Shown here: positions 13,901 through 24,060 of the stretch, piece after piece | How the letters are laid out: every line of letters starts with the position of its first letter | How positions within the stretch are numbered: position 1 is the stretch's first letter | Origin: Owenia fusiformis | Lineage: Eukaryota > Annelida > Polychaeta > Sabellida > Oweniidae | Direction of reading: 5' to 3' | DNA length: 64,000 bases | NCBI GenBank assembly: GCA_903813345.2 | Contig: CAIIXF020000002.1 | Span: 28,777,223-28,841,222 of the forward strand | Notes under the pieces: model-generated | What the model saw: the letters and a program-made list of their open reading frames with translations, nothing else | What the model was told of the DNA's origin: nothing | Databases searched by the model: none | Translations under genes and position numbers: made by a program

Positions 13901-16900
13901 TCAAAAAAGCATTTGATTTTAATGTTGTAGGGTAAACTAAAATCAACAGAATTTCATCCGACAGCCCAGGTTTTGCTCACAGCAGGAATGGACCAGTCAC
14001 TCCATCTATTCCAGGTAAGTGAACTAAGAATAACAACAACAAATATCATGCCTCATATTTGGTCATTTTTCAAGTCTTCAATGTGGAATGAAGAGGATTT
14101 AGCAAGAAATAATGTGAATTGGCACTGTAATAATAATTAACAGTAACACTCTCAATTGTATTGAAATGAATTAAGGAAGAACTTTATTCAGCAGATTTTT
14201 ACAAAAATCAGCTAGGAGCTTACACGATATTCTTAGCACTCTAGCATTATAGCAGAAAAGAAATGTATAAAACATTGAAATTGTCATTTTATTCAATTTC
14301 TATTCAGAGCATCCTCAAATTCATATCATAGCCAGGGGTTTCACTAGAATTTCTCATAAAAAGGCAAAATAAATGGAAATCACAAATTTTATTTTGAAAA
14401 TTCCCTAAATAAGAGGCGATTTTGTGAAAACAACGTGAAAACCGCCTGTTACCTGCTGCTAATAAAACTCCTGATAGCAGATAACCACCAATTGTACCAT
14501 AAGTCCCTTTATATGACCCCATTTCCCCAAATCATAATCTTTTCATGCTTCATGCCCATATACGCTTCATTCAACAGGAAACCCTGAGTGAATTTTTCTT
14601 TCATATTCTATTTTCAGGTTGATGGACAGCACAATCCGAAGATCCAGAGCATGTTCATTGAGAATTTCCCCATTCATACAGCACACTTTACCACAGATGG
14701 ACATGAAGTTATTATGGGTTCAAAACACAAATCTTTCTACTACTTTGATATGATAGCTGGAAAAATTATTAATGTACCAAAAATCAAAGGTATGTTCATA
14801 AATTTGTCTGTTTTTATGTCACCACCACAAGTTGTGACATATTGTAAATGGTTTCCAACTTTGGTGTTCAGCGTTCTGCGGTACATGTTTGGCATTTGTC
14901 ATCTGTAACAAATAGCAAGTGGTGATATTTTGCATGTTAATGCCTTGTTGCTTTGGCTATAATCAATATTTACCCCATACCTTATTCCCTTGTCTTATCG
15001 TATTATATGGGTGATACTTATCCATGATATATTTGTGATTTGAGCGAATTCAATTTGACCAATTTTGCAATTTGATCAAATTATATAAATAAAAGCAATA
15101 ATTATTTCTTTCTCGATGAAAGCCCACATTGGTTAACATATAAAAAGATTTCAAAGGAAACTGAATGTTACAATACAGTAAAACCTGTCTTATTGGAACC
15201 TCTAAAAAGTGTTCCACTTGGGAGGTTTTGCACATAACAGGTTTCACTGTATACAGTTCAATTTTCCTGTTTAGTCTGTAGTGTAAAATATATTTGAAAT
15301 TTATAGGTTTAGAAGAAAGGAATATGAAAAAGTTTTCTGTGTCCCCAGATGGCAAACACTTGGCCTTTCTAGGAACATATGGCAGTATACATCTTATATC
15401 TGCAACGGTGAGTATATTACTTTTTAAGAGATTAACTTTTAATCCTTAAAAAGAGCTTCATCTACAAGCCATCAGCCATTAGCCATCAGTTCAAACTGTG
15501 TAGAAATGTTGTGAACAGCCCAAACTGCATGATAATGCACTCAACAGCCCAAACTATATAGAAATGTTGTGAACAGCTCAAACTGTGTGATCAACAGTCC
15601 AAACTCTGTAGAAATGTAGTCAACAGTCCAAACTGTGTGATCAACAGTCCAAACACTGTAGAAATGTTGTGAACAGCCCAAACTGCATGATAATGCACTC
15701 AACAGCCCAAACTATATAGAAATGTTGTGAACAGCTCAAACTGTGTGATCAACAGTCCAAACTCTGTAGAAATGTAGTCAACAGTCCAAACTGTGTGATC
15801 AACAGTCCAAACTCTGTAGAAATGTTGTGAACAGCTCAAACTGTGTGATCAACAGTCCAAACTCTGTAGAAATGTAGTCAACAGCCCAAACTGTGTGATC
15901 AACAGTCCAAACTCTGTAGAAATGTAGTCAACAGCCCAAATTGTGTGGAAATGTAGTCAATTGATCGAAATGTAGTCAACAGCTCAAATTGTGTGGAAAT
16001 GTAGTCAATTGATCGAAATGTAGTCAACAGCCCAAATTGTGTGGAAATGTAGTCAATTGATCGAAATGTAGTCAACAGCCCAAATTGTGTGGAAATGTAG
16101 TCAATTGATCGAAATGTAGTCAACAGCCCAAATTGTGTGGAAATGTAGTCAATTGATCGAAATGTAGTCAATAGCCCAAATTGTGTGGAGATGTAGTCAA
16201 TTGTGAATGTAGCAATGTTGCATCTTACATTCACTCACTAAAATGCATAAATGTCTTTCAGTCCAAAGAATGGGTGGCCTCTCTGAAAATCAATGGTAGT
16301 GTAGATGCTGTGTGTTTCTCCCCAGATGGCTCAAGATTATACGCAACTGGAGGTAACAATTATGAATTTTTAATAATTTTTCTATTTTCTTTAAAATATG
16401 ATCAAATCACATTGACCTTTTTTTGAGTAAGTATTTATATTTAATATCCATGGCACAGAAAATACAATATTTCACTCATGTTTTATATCTTGGAATCACA
16501 GGGAGTGAATAAGGAGTCCACAAGTGTAAAATACATAGCATGTTTAGGCAGTCAATGCAGTGATCTCCCCAGCATTCAAGCAAGTGGGCGCAGCACCCAC
16601 CGGAGATTTTGAAAATAGGCTTGCACCCACCTAAAAATCCATTTGCACCCACTTGAAATGAGAAAAACCACCAAAAATTGGCATATTTTGACCAATTTTG
16701 GTCTGAATTGTGAAAATTAGAATTTTGCACCCACCTGATATCATTGCAATGGCTAAGTTAATGCCACATGCCAAACCATTTTCAGTGTATTATTTACATA
16801 TGAATGCTCTTTTCCCTGAAATTTCTGGAACTACAGTTTACCAAGCATAAGCTTATATCAGGGTGTGGACTGAGGAACTTCCTTTTTACAAAATGTTTAG

Positions 16901-19900
16901 GCGAGCATAAACTAGAGGCGAATAACTAGAGGCGAGGAATAACTATAAACTAGATTTGTGAATAAACTAGATTTGTGAATGAACTAGAGGTATTAATAAA
17001 TAGAGGGACCTTTTTTATTTCAGATGATGGAGACGTGTATGTATATAACATGGCAACAAGAGACTGTGTTCACAGGTTCAAGGATGATGGCTGTATACAA
17101 GGCACAAGTTTAGCTGTATCTAAAAATAATCAATATCTAGCTTGCGGGTAAGTCGAACCTGTCAAGTAAAAAATTAAAATCAGGATGTTTTTTCCAGATA
17201 TGGCTTCCAAATTTCAAAACGGCCATCATTTTTCGTAAAAACTTAATCTTTGATAACTCAAATACCAGTTGATGGATTTGGTTCAAATTTTATATGCTGA
17301 TGCCTAGAGATAAAGGAGCTCCGTTTGAGAAGAAATTTTCAAGATTGCGGCTATTTATCAAAATGGCCGCCATTTGTCTTTTTGATAACCCAAATACCAG
17401 TTGACAGATTTGGTTTTTATGTCACCACCAAAAGTGGTGACATATTGTTATGGTCTCCGTTTTTTTGCGACGGCGGTTGGTGGTTGGCGTCCGGCGTCTG
17501 GCGTCCGGCGTCTGGTGTCCGGCGTCTGGCGTCCGGCGTCTGTAACAATTTCTTACAACTTCCTATAACTTAACAAATACTGTTTAGACTGACTTCAATT
17601 TTTTTCTAAATCATCTACATGTTCTCAGAAGTTCAAGTCTGACTTTAGATTTGACATTTGACCTTCAATGACCTTCTCAAGGTCAAAAAAAGGTCTTTTT
17701 TCAACTTGCTTCACATTGACTAAATTTTTTTTCAAAATCATCTACATGTTCTCAGAAATTCAAATCTGACTTTAGATTTGACTTTAGATTTGACATTTGA
17801 CCTTCAAATCTGACTTTAGATTTGACATTTGACCTTCAATGACCTTCTCAAGGTCAAAAAAGGTCAAAAAGGTCTGTTTTCAACTTGCTTCAAATTGACT
17901 AAATTTTTTTTTCAAAATCATCTACGTGTTCTCAGAAATTCAAATCTGACTTAAGATTTGACATTTGACCTTCAATGACCTTCTCAAGGTCAAAAAAGGT
18001 CAAAAAGGTCTGCTTTCAACTTGCTTCAAATTGACTAAAAAAAAATTTCAAAATCATCTACGTGTTCTCAGAAATTCAAATCTGACTTTAGATTTGTCTT
18101 AAGATTTAACATTTGACCTTCAATGACCTTCTCAAAGTCAAAAAAGGTCAAAAAGGTATTTTTTCATCTTGCTTCAAATTGACTAAATTTTTTTTTCAAA
18201 ATCATCTACATGTTCTCAGATATTCAAATATGACTTTAGATTTGACTTTAGATTTGACATTTGACCTTCAATGACCTTCTCAAGGTCAAAAAAGGTCAAA
18301 AGGTCTTTTTTCAACTTGCTTCAAATTGACTAATTTTTTTTTCAAAATCATCTACATGTTCTCAGAAATTCAAATCTGACTTTAGATTTGACATTTGACT
18401 TTTAATGACCTTCTCAAGGTCAAAAAAGGTCTGTTTTCAACTTGCTTCAAATTGACCAAATTTTTTTTTCAAAATCATCTACATCTTTTCAGAAGTTCAA
18501 ATTTGACTTTACAAGTTCTCAGAAGTTCAAATCTGACTTTAGATTTGACCTTCAATGACCTTCTCAAGGTCAAAAAGGTCTTTTTTCAACTTGCTTCAAA
18601 TTGACTAATTTTTTTTCAAAATCATCTACATGTTCAAATATGACTCTAGATTTGACTTTAGATTTGACCTTCAAATCTGACTTTAGATTTGACATTTGAC
18701 CTTCAATGACCTTCTCAAGGTCAAAAAAGGTCAAAAATGTCTGTTTTTAACTTGCTTCAAATTGACTAATTTTTTTTTTCAAAATCATCTACATGTTCTC
18801 AGAAATTCAAATCTGACTTAAGATTTGACATTTGACCTTCAATGACCTTCTCAAGGTCAAAAAAGGTCAAAAAGGTCTGTTTTCAACTTGCTTCAAATTG
18901 ACTAAAAAAAAATTCAAAATCATCTAAGTGTTCTCAGAAATTCAAATCTGACTTTAGATTTGACTTAAGATTTAACATTTGACCTTCAATGACCTTCTCA
19001 AAGTCAAAAAAGGTCAAAAAGGTATTTTTTCATCTTGCTTCAAATTGACTAAATTTTTTTTTCAAAATCATCTACATGTTCTCAGATATTCAAATTTGAC
19101 TTTAGATTTGACATTTGACCTTCAATGACCTTCTCAAGGTCAAAAAAGGTCAAAAGGGTCTTTTTTCAACTTGCTTCAAATTGACTAATTTTTTTTCAAA
19201 ATCATCTATATGTTCTCAGAAATTCAAATCTGACTTTAGATTTGACATTTGACCTTTAATGACCTTCTCAAGGTCAAAAAAGGTCTGTTTTCAACTTGCT
19301 TCAAATTGACCAAATTTTTTTTTCAAAATCATCTACATCTTTTCAGAAGTTCAAAGGACGATTCTCGGTTTGGAGAACGAAGTTCATCAATCTAAATTAG
19401 CATTATCCCTGCTTCGGACAAATTTGATTTTTTTTACATAATATAGATTGGAATGTCTTCTTTTGAATAGTCATAATTTAATTTGGGTAATATTTCTAGA
19501 TTTTTCCCCAAGAAATATTAGCGCAGTACACTGATGAACTTCTTTCCCCAAATCGAGACTTGTATTTTATTAAATCGGTCTAATTGAGCGTTATCCCTGC
19601 TTCAGACCAATTTGCTATTTTTACATCTTGTAAATTTAAATGTCCTCTTTTGAATATTCATAGTTTAATTTGGGTAATATTTCTATATTTTTCATGAAAA
19701 AATTATTAGCCCAGGAGACTGTTCTCCAAACCGAGAATCGTCCTTTGACTTTACAAATTCTCAGAAGTTCAAATCTGACTTTAGATTTGACCTTAGACCT
19801 TCAATGACCTTCAATGACCTTCTCAAGGTCAAAAAGGTCTTTTTTCAACTTGCTTCAAATTGACTAATTTTTTTTCAAAATCATCTACATGTTCTCAGAA

Positions 19901-22440
19901 GTTCAAATCTGACTTTAGATTTGACATTTGACCTTCAATGACCTTCTCAATGTCAAAAAAAGTCAAAGAGGTATTTTTTCAACTTGCTTCAAATTGACGA
20001 ATTTTTTTTTCAAAATCATCTACATGTTCTTAGAAGTTCAAATCAAACCTTCTTAAGGTCAAAAGATATTTTCCAACTTGCTTTAAATTGACCAAATTGT
20101 TTTAGGTGGTGACATTTTGTCATGTTAATGCCTTGTTGTATGCTGATGCCAAGGGACAAAGGAGCACTGCTTTACCCTACTATCACACCAAACTAGTTTT
20201 CACTACGTTCTCGAAAACGGGCTTCAAATGTGTACGAACGGACTGGACGTACCTAGAACCGTTTGGGGTCTATTTACAAACTTCATCGAACGGGTAGGTC
20301 CCCTAGAACTTAAAACATGCTCAAAATGTTCTCGTGGTCGATACGTTCTACAATTAGAACGAGTGACAACGTACTAACGACGAGCTGGACGTACTACGAA
20401 CGGAACCGTCGTACTTCAATCCTACTAGGGACGTTTTAACAACGAGTTGAACTGTCTGAGGACGTATTGAGAACGAGGTAGAACTAATTGCAAACAGGTT
20501 TAAACTGATTAAGAACGTATTTAAGACTGCTTATGAACGAGTTGGCAAAAATATAGCTATCACACCAAACAAGTTGTCACTGCGTTCTTCAAAACTGGTT
20601 TTAAACTGTGTGCGGACGGAATGAACGTAGCTGCAACTTTCTAAGGTCTATAAACGAACTTCATGAACGTTCTCAGACGGGAAGGTGATTTAAGAATTTT
20701 GAATCGATTCAAAATTCGATGGCGACCATACCATTCTGTAATCAGGTCATGATGACCTTCTAGACTAAGGGACGCATTATACGACGTTGCACACCGCCCT
20801 GGTGCGACCTGAACGAATTGGGAATGAGATGGACGTATTGAAGACTGTTTATGAACGAAGTAGCTAATTATTTTAGACATATTTCCCGACCACAGCCAGA
20901 TTGAGCCCGTTTTACGACTTTTTCGTAGAACTGGCAAGAATGGGTAAGAACTAGTTTGGTGTGATAGGGGGGTTAGAAGAAATATCCAAGGTGACACCTG
21001 AATTTTAAAATGGCTGCCATTTTTGGTAAAAAACATAATCTTTGATAACTCATATACCAGTTGATGGAATGCTGATACCTCAGTAGAAGGGAGCTGAAAT
21101 TTTCAAGATGGCCACTATTTATTAAAACATTTTTTGTTAGATGGGATATGCTACTCCTTTGAGTCGCTGTTTTCTAGTTACAATAGAGATTGTATCCCCT
21201 TTCGTAATAAAAACATTTAACAAGACAAATAATGATTTTATATTTCCAGGTCTTATAGTGGAATAGTGAACATATACGACACAAACACCTGTTGTACATC
21301 AGCCTACCCTACACCTATTAAAGCAGTCACTAATCTGACCACACCCTGTACAGACCTTGTCTTCAATGCAACTACTGAAATACTAGCCATGGCCTCAGAT
21401 TATACAGAGAAAGCTGTTAAATTGGTAAGCTCCTATGATTCCCACATGTATTCTCTGTTAACCCTTTCCTGCCCAGAATTTTCTTAGGCATGAGAAATAT
21501 TTCACATGTTACAATAAGTACTTTTATCATCAATAATGTATTATGACTCAGAATTATTGCAATAAATTGAAATACATGTATGTTCAATTCTTATGAATTA
21601 AAAACCCAAATTACAGCAAAAATAGAGATATTACAGCTGAGGCTATCAAATAAACACAAAAATTATGTAATCATTCCACTCTGCGAGATTGGACAGGAAA
21701 GGGTTAAATGGACTGTTCATATACAAAATAACCCGTAATATCAGATTGAATTCTAGCAAATAGTATATATATGAGAAAATCATCAAAATGAGTCTTATGA
21801 TGTAAGTTAGAATGCTAATGTAAAGTCTTATGAATTTATTGGTCCATTGTGTAAAGTATTTAGCCATTGTTGTTAATGCCATCAATAAATCATTTATCTA
21901 TTTTGTCAATGAATGGGGTTAAAAGATTGATATGACTCACAAAACTTTATGGTTTTGTCGTTTTTAGAACGTTACCATTTCACCTCTTTCTAACTTGCCT
22001 TTTAAAAACCATTGGCTTTCACCAGTAGGTGTCTATTTTTTGTCTTTATAACTAAGTTCAATTTATTTTCCATTTCAGTTACATTTTCCATCACTGACCG
22101 TGTTTTCTAACTTCCCTGAAAGAGGTGATGACTTGAGGATCCCCATGTGTATGGACTTCTCAAAGAATAGTGGTTACCTTGTAGTAGGGGGGCATAAAGG
22201 AAGAGCAAGTTTATACAGGTATGTAGTGGGGAGGCTTTATGGAAGAGTGAGAGTAAAAGGGACTGTAAAAGAAATATCCATTTATACAGTTGTATTGTAG
22301 GGTGATACATTACGAGCCAGTTCATATAGGACATGTTTGACACTTGTGTCAGCTCATGACCACCATTTCTTTTCCATCAAAATGATTTTAACAAAATGAT
22401 GTACGTTTTTTCCAGGATGAATCACTTTGGTAACTTCTAA
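4905..22440 (+). CDS. UTP18: UTP18, SSU processome WD-repeat protein (13 exons)
   Basis: UTP18 is a nucleolar subunit of the UTP-B part of the small-subunit processome, needed for early 18S rRNA processing. Exons: 4905-5117, 6331-6392, 10815-10910, 11136-11215, 12875-12996, 13931-14014, 14618-14789, 15307-15407, 16262-16352, 17024-17147, 21250-21424, 22079-22218, 22416-22440. All introns are GT..AG and phases match, giving 1485 nt (494 aa plus stop; human is about 556 aa). The N-terminus is basic then acidic (exon 2 PVWEDEDD). Exons 5-12 encode the WD beta-propeller, with repeat signatures such as SVSPDGKHLAFLG, FSPDGSRLYATG and FNATTEILAMAS, and the family-typical GIVNIYD and VFSNFPERGDDLRIP. 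The start at 4905 is the first in-frame ATG and is followed by a lysine-rich run. The last exon adds only eight codons. AATAAA lies at 22638-22643. Assignment rests on recognised family motifs; exon borders are by eye. Confidence 0.92.
5400..5980. mobile_element. Fold-back element in UTP18 intron 1
   Basis: Two long inverted arms face each other. The left arm (about 5455-5600) contains GTCGTACGCCCGTATTAT and GATACATTCCAGAG; the right arm (about 5765-5942) carries their complements ATAATACGGGCGTACGAC and CTGGAATGTATC. Weaker complementarity continues outward to about 5415 and 5975. The arms are roughly 170 bp and the centre is non-coding, so this is a non-autonomous inverted-repeat element. 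Confidence 0.7.
7830..9074 (-). CDS. Galactose-3-O-sulfotransferase-like (Gal3ST family), nested in UTP18 intron 2
   Basis: A single uninterrupted frame of 414 aa encodes a type II Golgi membrane protein. It has a short cytoplasmic tail and a signal anchor at residues 5-28. KVYKAGSTT at about 90-98 is the 5'-phosphosulfate (PAPS) loop. FVTSIREPVSHFYS at about 171-184 is the 3'-phosphate motif with the conserved Arg-x-Pro and Ser. Length and order fit the Gal3ST/galactosylceramide sulfotransferase family, which moves sulfate from PAPS to galactose residues on glycans or glycolipids. The acceptor cannot be told from sequence. Just upstream of the ATG is a good acceptor (polypyrimidine then CTGCAG at about 9085), and a donor AAGAAG|GTAAGTAAG lies near 9620, so a 5' UTR exon beyond 9620 is likely. 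The gene is antisense to its host. Confidence 0.85.
   Translation of the reverse strand: MRVKAVIVKSVILTVLVLFILTCISNSMGNLDLRALEKTMSKQIHDERLNSPEEHFKNTLDFKEQGSTPQQRLESNIARETKPRGIFHLKVYKAGSTTLQVMFNQYADKYDQIVGRPCSNSGVERHLVGWPEPFKPEHLIPLSKNTYLEHLNEHIKYSSKIKQVMAPGSVFVTSIREPVSHFYSCYNFYYMKNTYERYLKGPNKFKYFLNNVKTMPHLGLKNHIPSSNVIAQCFGIKQEEQYNIIAIQEKINEIEKEFDLVIVVEYLEESLILLTECSDLTIEDVVILRNANVRNVQKFKPTLTPNEYENLIQWNLADSMIYNHFNKTLWRKIDEFGRHNMALKIQELNIAKSLKQKECHSESSDLKIKHYCMLSKLGHEAADTYFRKKMTERGIYDIQKAQTSCKYPPGKQGE
9124..9327. mobile_element. CAGGCCCG-family TIR element, 204 bp
   Basis: Starts CAGGCCCGTAGCCAGG and ends CCTGGCTACGGGCCTG, with G-rich and C-rich stretches inside. It is flanked by the direct repeat ATTTG (9119-9123 and 9328-9332), a 5-bp target duplication. 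It lies in the presumed 5' UTR intron of the nested sulfotransferase. It is non-coding and so non-autonomous. Confidence 0.8.
10271..10386. repeat. 23-bp minisatellite, five copies
   Basis: Five near-identical head-to-tail copies of a 23-bp unit beginning TATGACTTCATAACAAGGGG lie in UTP18 intron 2. The array is not next to an exon and has no coding meaning. Confidence 0.9.
11540..12300. repeat. Dispersed repeat with internal ~150-bp repeats (AAAATGGCCGCCAT family)
   Basis: Modules of the form TTTGATAACTCAAATACC, then GATTTGGTTCAAATTTTATA, then GATGCCTAGGGACAAAGGAG, then an AAATGGCC block recur about every 150 bp. The right end reads GGAATTTGCTGTTTTTCTAG. Related copies are at 17180-17420, 20135-21185 (interrupted by another element) and 51705-51880. 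The family is not identified and no ORF is conserved. Confidence 0.7.
13103..13553. mobile_element. TTAA-flanked TIR element, 451 bp
   Basis: The left end GGATGCAGTACC and right end GGTACTGCATCC are inverted copies. TTAA flanks both sides (13099-13102 and 13554-13557). A TTAA target site is typical of piggyBac and Kolobok elements. No transposase is present, so it is a non-autonomous copy in UTP18 intron 5. A weaker relative starts near 24800 (TTAAAGATGCAGTACTGG). Confidence 0.65.
14815..14950. repeat. ATGTCACCAC...AATGCCTTGTT family repeat
   Basis: Begins TTTTTATGTCACCACCACAA and ends TGCATGTTAATGCCTTGTTG. The same ends recur at 17415/20140 and at 60995/63470, with end fragments at 39040-39112, 41320-41440 and 45085-45180. 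The first bases form a short hairpin (GTCACCAC against GTTGTGAC). It directly follows UTP18 exon 7. The class is unknown. Confidence 0.6.
15176..15252. mobile_element. CAGTAAAACC-family TIR element
   Basis: The ends read CAGTAAAACCTGT and ACAGGTTTCACTG with TA on both sides. Other copies in this window are near 36914-37088, 37866-38053, 38980-39233 and 49428-49696. TA flanks and a CAG-type end fit the Tc1/mariner/pogo group. None encodes a transposase. Confidence 0.65.
15440..16205. repeat. Minisatellite before UTP18 exon 9
   Basis: The left part is built from CAACAGTCCAAACTCTGTAG-like units with AAATGTAGT spacers. The right part (about 15950-16200) is a regular 48-bp unit that alternates AAATGTAGTCAATTGATCG with AAATGTAGTCAACAGCCC. 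The frames open through it are periodic artefacts. The unit core CAGTCCAAA also occurs across the real intron-exon border at 16259-16267, so the array may derive from that junction. Confidence 0.85.
16556..16737. mobile_element. CAGTG-TCTCCCCAG family element, 3'-truncated copy
   Basis: Starts CAGTGATCTCCCCAGCATT and runs through repeated GCACCCACCT stretches, but lacks the CTGGGGAGAACACTG end seen in the complete copy at 33344-33542. Degenerate relatives lie at about 24948-25060, 34785-34960 and 47290-47430. Confidence 0.65.
17415..20140. repeat. Expanded ATGTCACCAC-family repeat holding a ~2.5-kb tandem array
   Basis: The outer ends are those of the family at 14815 (TTTTATGTCACCACC at left, GTTAATGCCTTGTT at right). 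Inside, after a GGCGTCCGGCGTCTGG microrepeat at about 17485-17540, is an array with modules such as TTGACCTTCAATGACCTTC, TCAACTTGCTTCAAATTGAC and AAATCATCTACATGTTCTC. The period is about 120-180 bp and a longer higher-order duplication is visible (about 17700-18500 against 18700-19350). It fills most of UTP18 intron 10 and is broken by the insertion at 19356-19743. Confidence 0.8.
19356..19743. mobile_element. Inverted-repeat insertion without target duplication
   Basis: The ends are GGACGATTCTCGGTTTGGAG and its reverse complement CTCCAAACCGAGAATCGTCC. The interior is two diverged direct copies of about 190 bp sharing TTATCCCTGCTTC and TTTAATTTGGGTAATATTTC. A related uninterrupted unit of the surrounding array at about 18490-18515 reads AGAAGTTCAAATTTGACTTT. 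The element sits exactly between AGAAGTTCAAA and TTTGACTTT, so no bases were duplicated on insertion. Confidence 0.75.
20175..20972. mobile_element. TIR element with TTA flanks (Harbinger-like?), 798 bp
   Basis: The terminal inverted repeats share CTATCACACCAAACTAGTT (left near 20180, inverted near 20951-20967). TTA lies on each side (20172-20174 and 20973-20975), the 3-bp target type of PIF/Harbinger. A second inner copy of the end (CTATCACACCAAACAAGTT, near 20556) suggests a composite. It interrupts a copy of the AAAATGGCCGCCAT repeat. No transposase is seen. The superfamily is inferred from the 3-bp flank only. Confidence 0.55.
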
Positions 22441-24060
22441 GGTGCTGACAATTACAACAAATGCACGGCTGGTATATGGACTAGTTGGGGGGGGGACAAT
22501 GGCTCCGTCGGATTGGGTACAGCTCATACATTTTAGTGACTATTTGACCAATCAGGGATTACTCATAGATATTCACTTAAACGTGTTTTCAAAATTAATT
22601 GGATATAGATTGTAGAATTACCAAAATTGGTATATGCAATAAAAGCAGAAATAAAAAAAAATTGATTTTATGTTTTTATGAGGTGAACATAAAGATGAAC
22701 TCAAATTAAACTGAGAGGAGTGCTAGCATACAAATATTTCATACTATTGACATGAATCATTGCTGAATCATTGAAAGTCAAACAGGTATTCACCGAAAAT
22801 AGTTTGAAATATTTGTTTAATTATTCTATGCTATTGAATGATTTGAAGTGCCATACAGGATATATTCTGCTCGAGAAATTCTGTATTGGAACGAGATGAA
22901 TTCGAGTGCTCAACTGAACTGACCAATCAGAGGGCTTCATTTTACAGATCATACAATAAACTGTTATATTCCCCATTCTCATATTGGGAAATTACTTTTG
23001 TCTTAGCTTTTTTTGAATTATTATTTGATAGATTTTAGATTTACACTGGATGAAAAATGCTACAGCTAATGAATACATTTTCTTATTTTTATGTCTTACA
23101 TCTTTATGATTTACTCTTCACATTCACAATTTTAACATCTTTCTTGACGAGTTTCCAGTTCATTTTTATGTCTGGGCATTTTAAGTGTGGATCCTCTAAA
23201 ATGTTCGACGCCAAAGTTGTATGAAAATATTATTTAGAATATAAAGATACAGTGAACCATAAATTCAGGCTCCCTTTACAAAACTTACCTAATGCCAGTA
23301 GTAGGTATGGTAGTTGCCGGCTCCACCATCAAGTGGCTAACATGGGTCAGATAACATTGCAAAGGCCCGTAGCCAGGATTTGCCAAGGGGGGTTCGCTTT
23401 TTAAAAAGTTCCAGGGGGTTCACTTTGATGGCCCAAAATCACATGAAAAATGCTGAAAATCATGAAAAACTGCATGATTTTGAATATTTTTCGCAATGGG
23501 CCCAGGCCTGTTGCAAGGGGTGTTCAAGTGAACCCCCCTGGCCAAATATTCTTTCAAAACCATGCAGTTTTTCATCATTCTGGGCACTTTTCAAGGAATT
23601 TTTTAAAAAGTGACCCCCCATGGCAAATCCTGATGTCTCCTGACAATGACATGTCTATGGATGTCATTTTCCATCATTGGTTTAGGTCATATTTCAAGGT
23701 CAAGTTCACTCAAAAGGTCAATTTGGAAAGGAAAATGTACAATATATTGAGACTCCTAGACTTATATATTGAACTGCATTCATACAAGAGAAAGACAGTG
23801 GATAACATGTTGGCAACATAAAAATAAATAAAATATGGTTACCTTTTTTATTTCCATTTATTAACAAAAGAAGCACAGATCTCTGTGACTAGAAAGATTA
23901 CAGAAAATATAAATATTTCTATTGAATCTCGGAGATAATAGAACTCCATCAACTTAACCCCCTGCATCCAATGAATAATGTTTATTTCCCAGTTCATTTA
24001 ATCTCTTATCACTCACATTTAACCTCTTATACCTCACATTTAACCTCTTATCCCTCACAT
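22441..24060. other. UTP18-ALG11 convergent intergenic region
   Basis: The UTP18 poly(A) signal AATAAA is at 22638-22643. On the other strand TTTATT at 23981-23986 is a candidate ALG11 poly(A) signal about 75 bp past its stop codon. Between them, 23364 to about 23640 is a diverged copy of the CAGGCCCG-family element (starts GGCCCGTAGCCAGGATTTGC). Nothing else is recognised. Confidence 0.6.

Noticed and set aside
15899-16234. 111-codon minus-strand frame with repeating TTFRSIDYISTQFGLL
   Set aside because: It is a frame open by chance across the 48-bp minisatellite of UTP18 intron 8.
20641-21036. 131-codon minus-strand frame
   Set aside because: It runs across the end of the TTA-flanked element into a dispersed repeat. 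No transposase motif was seen.
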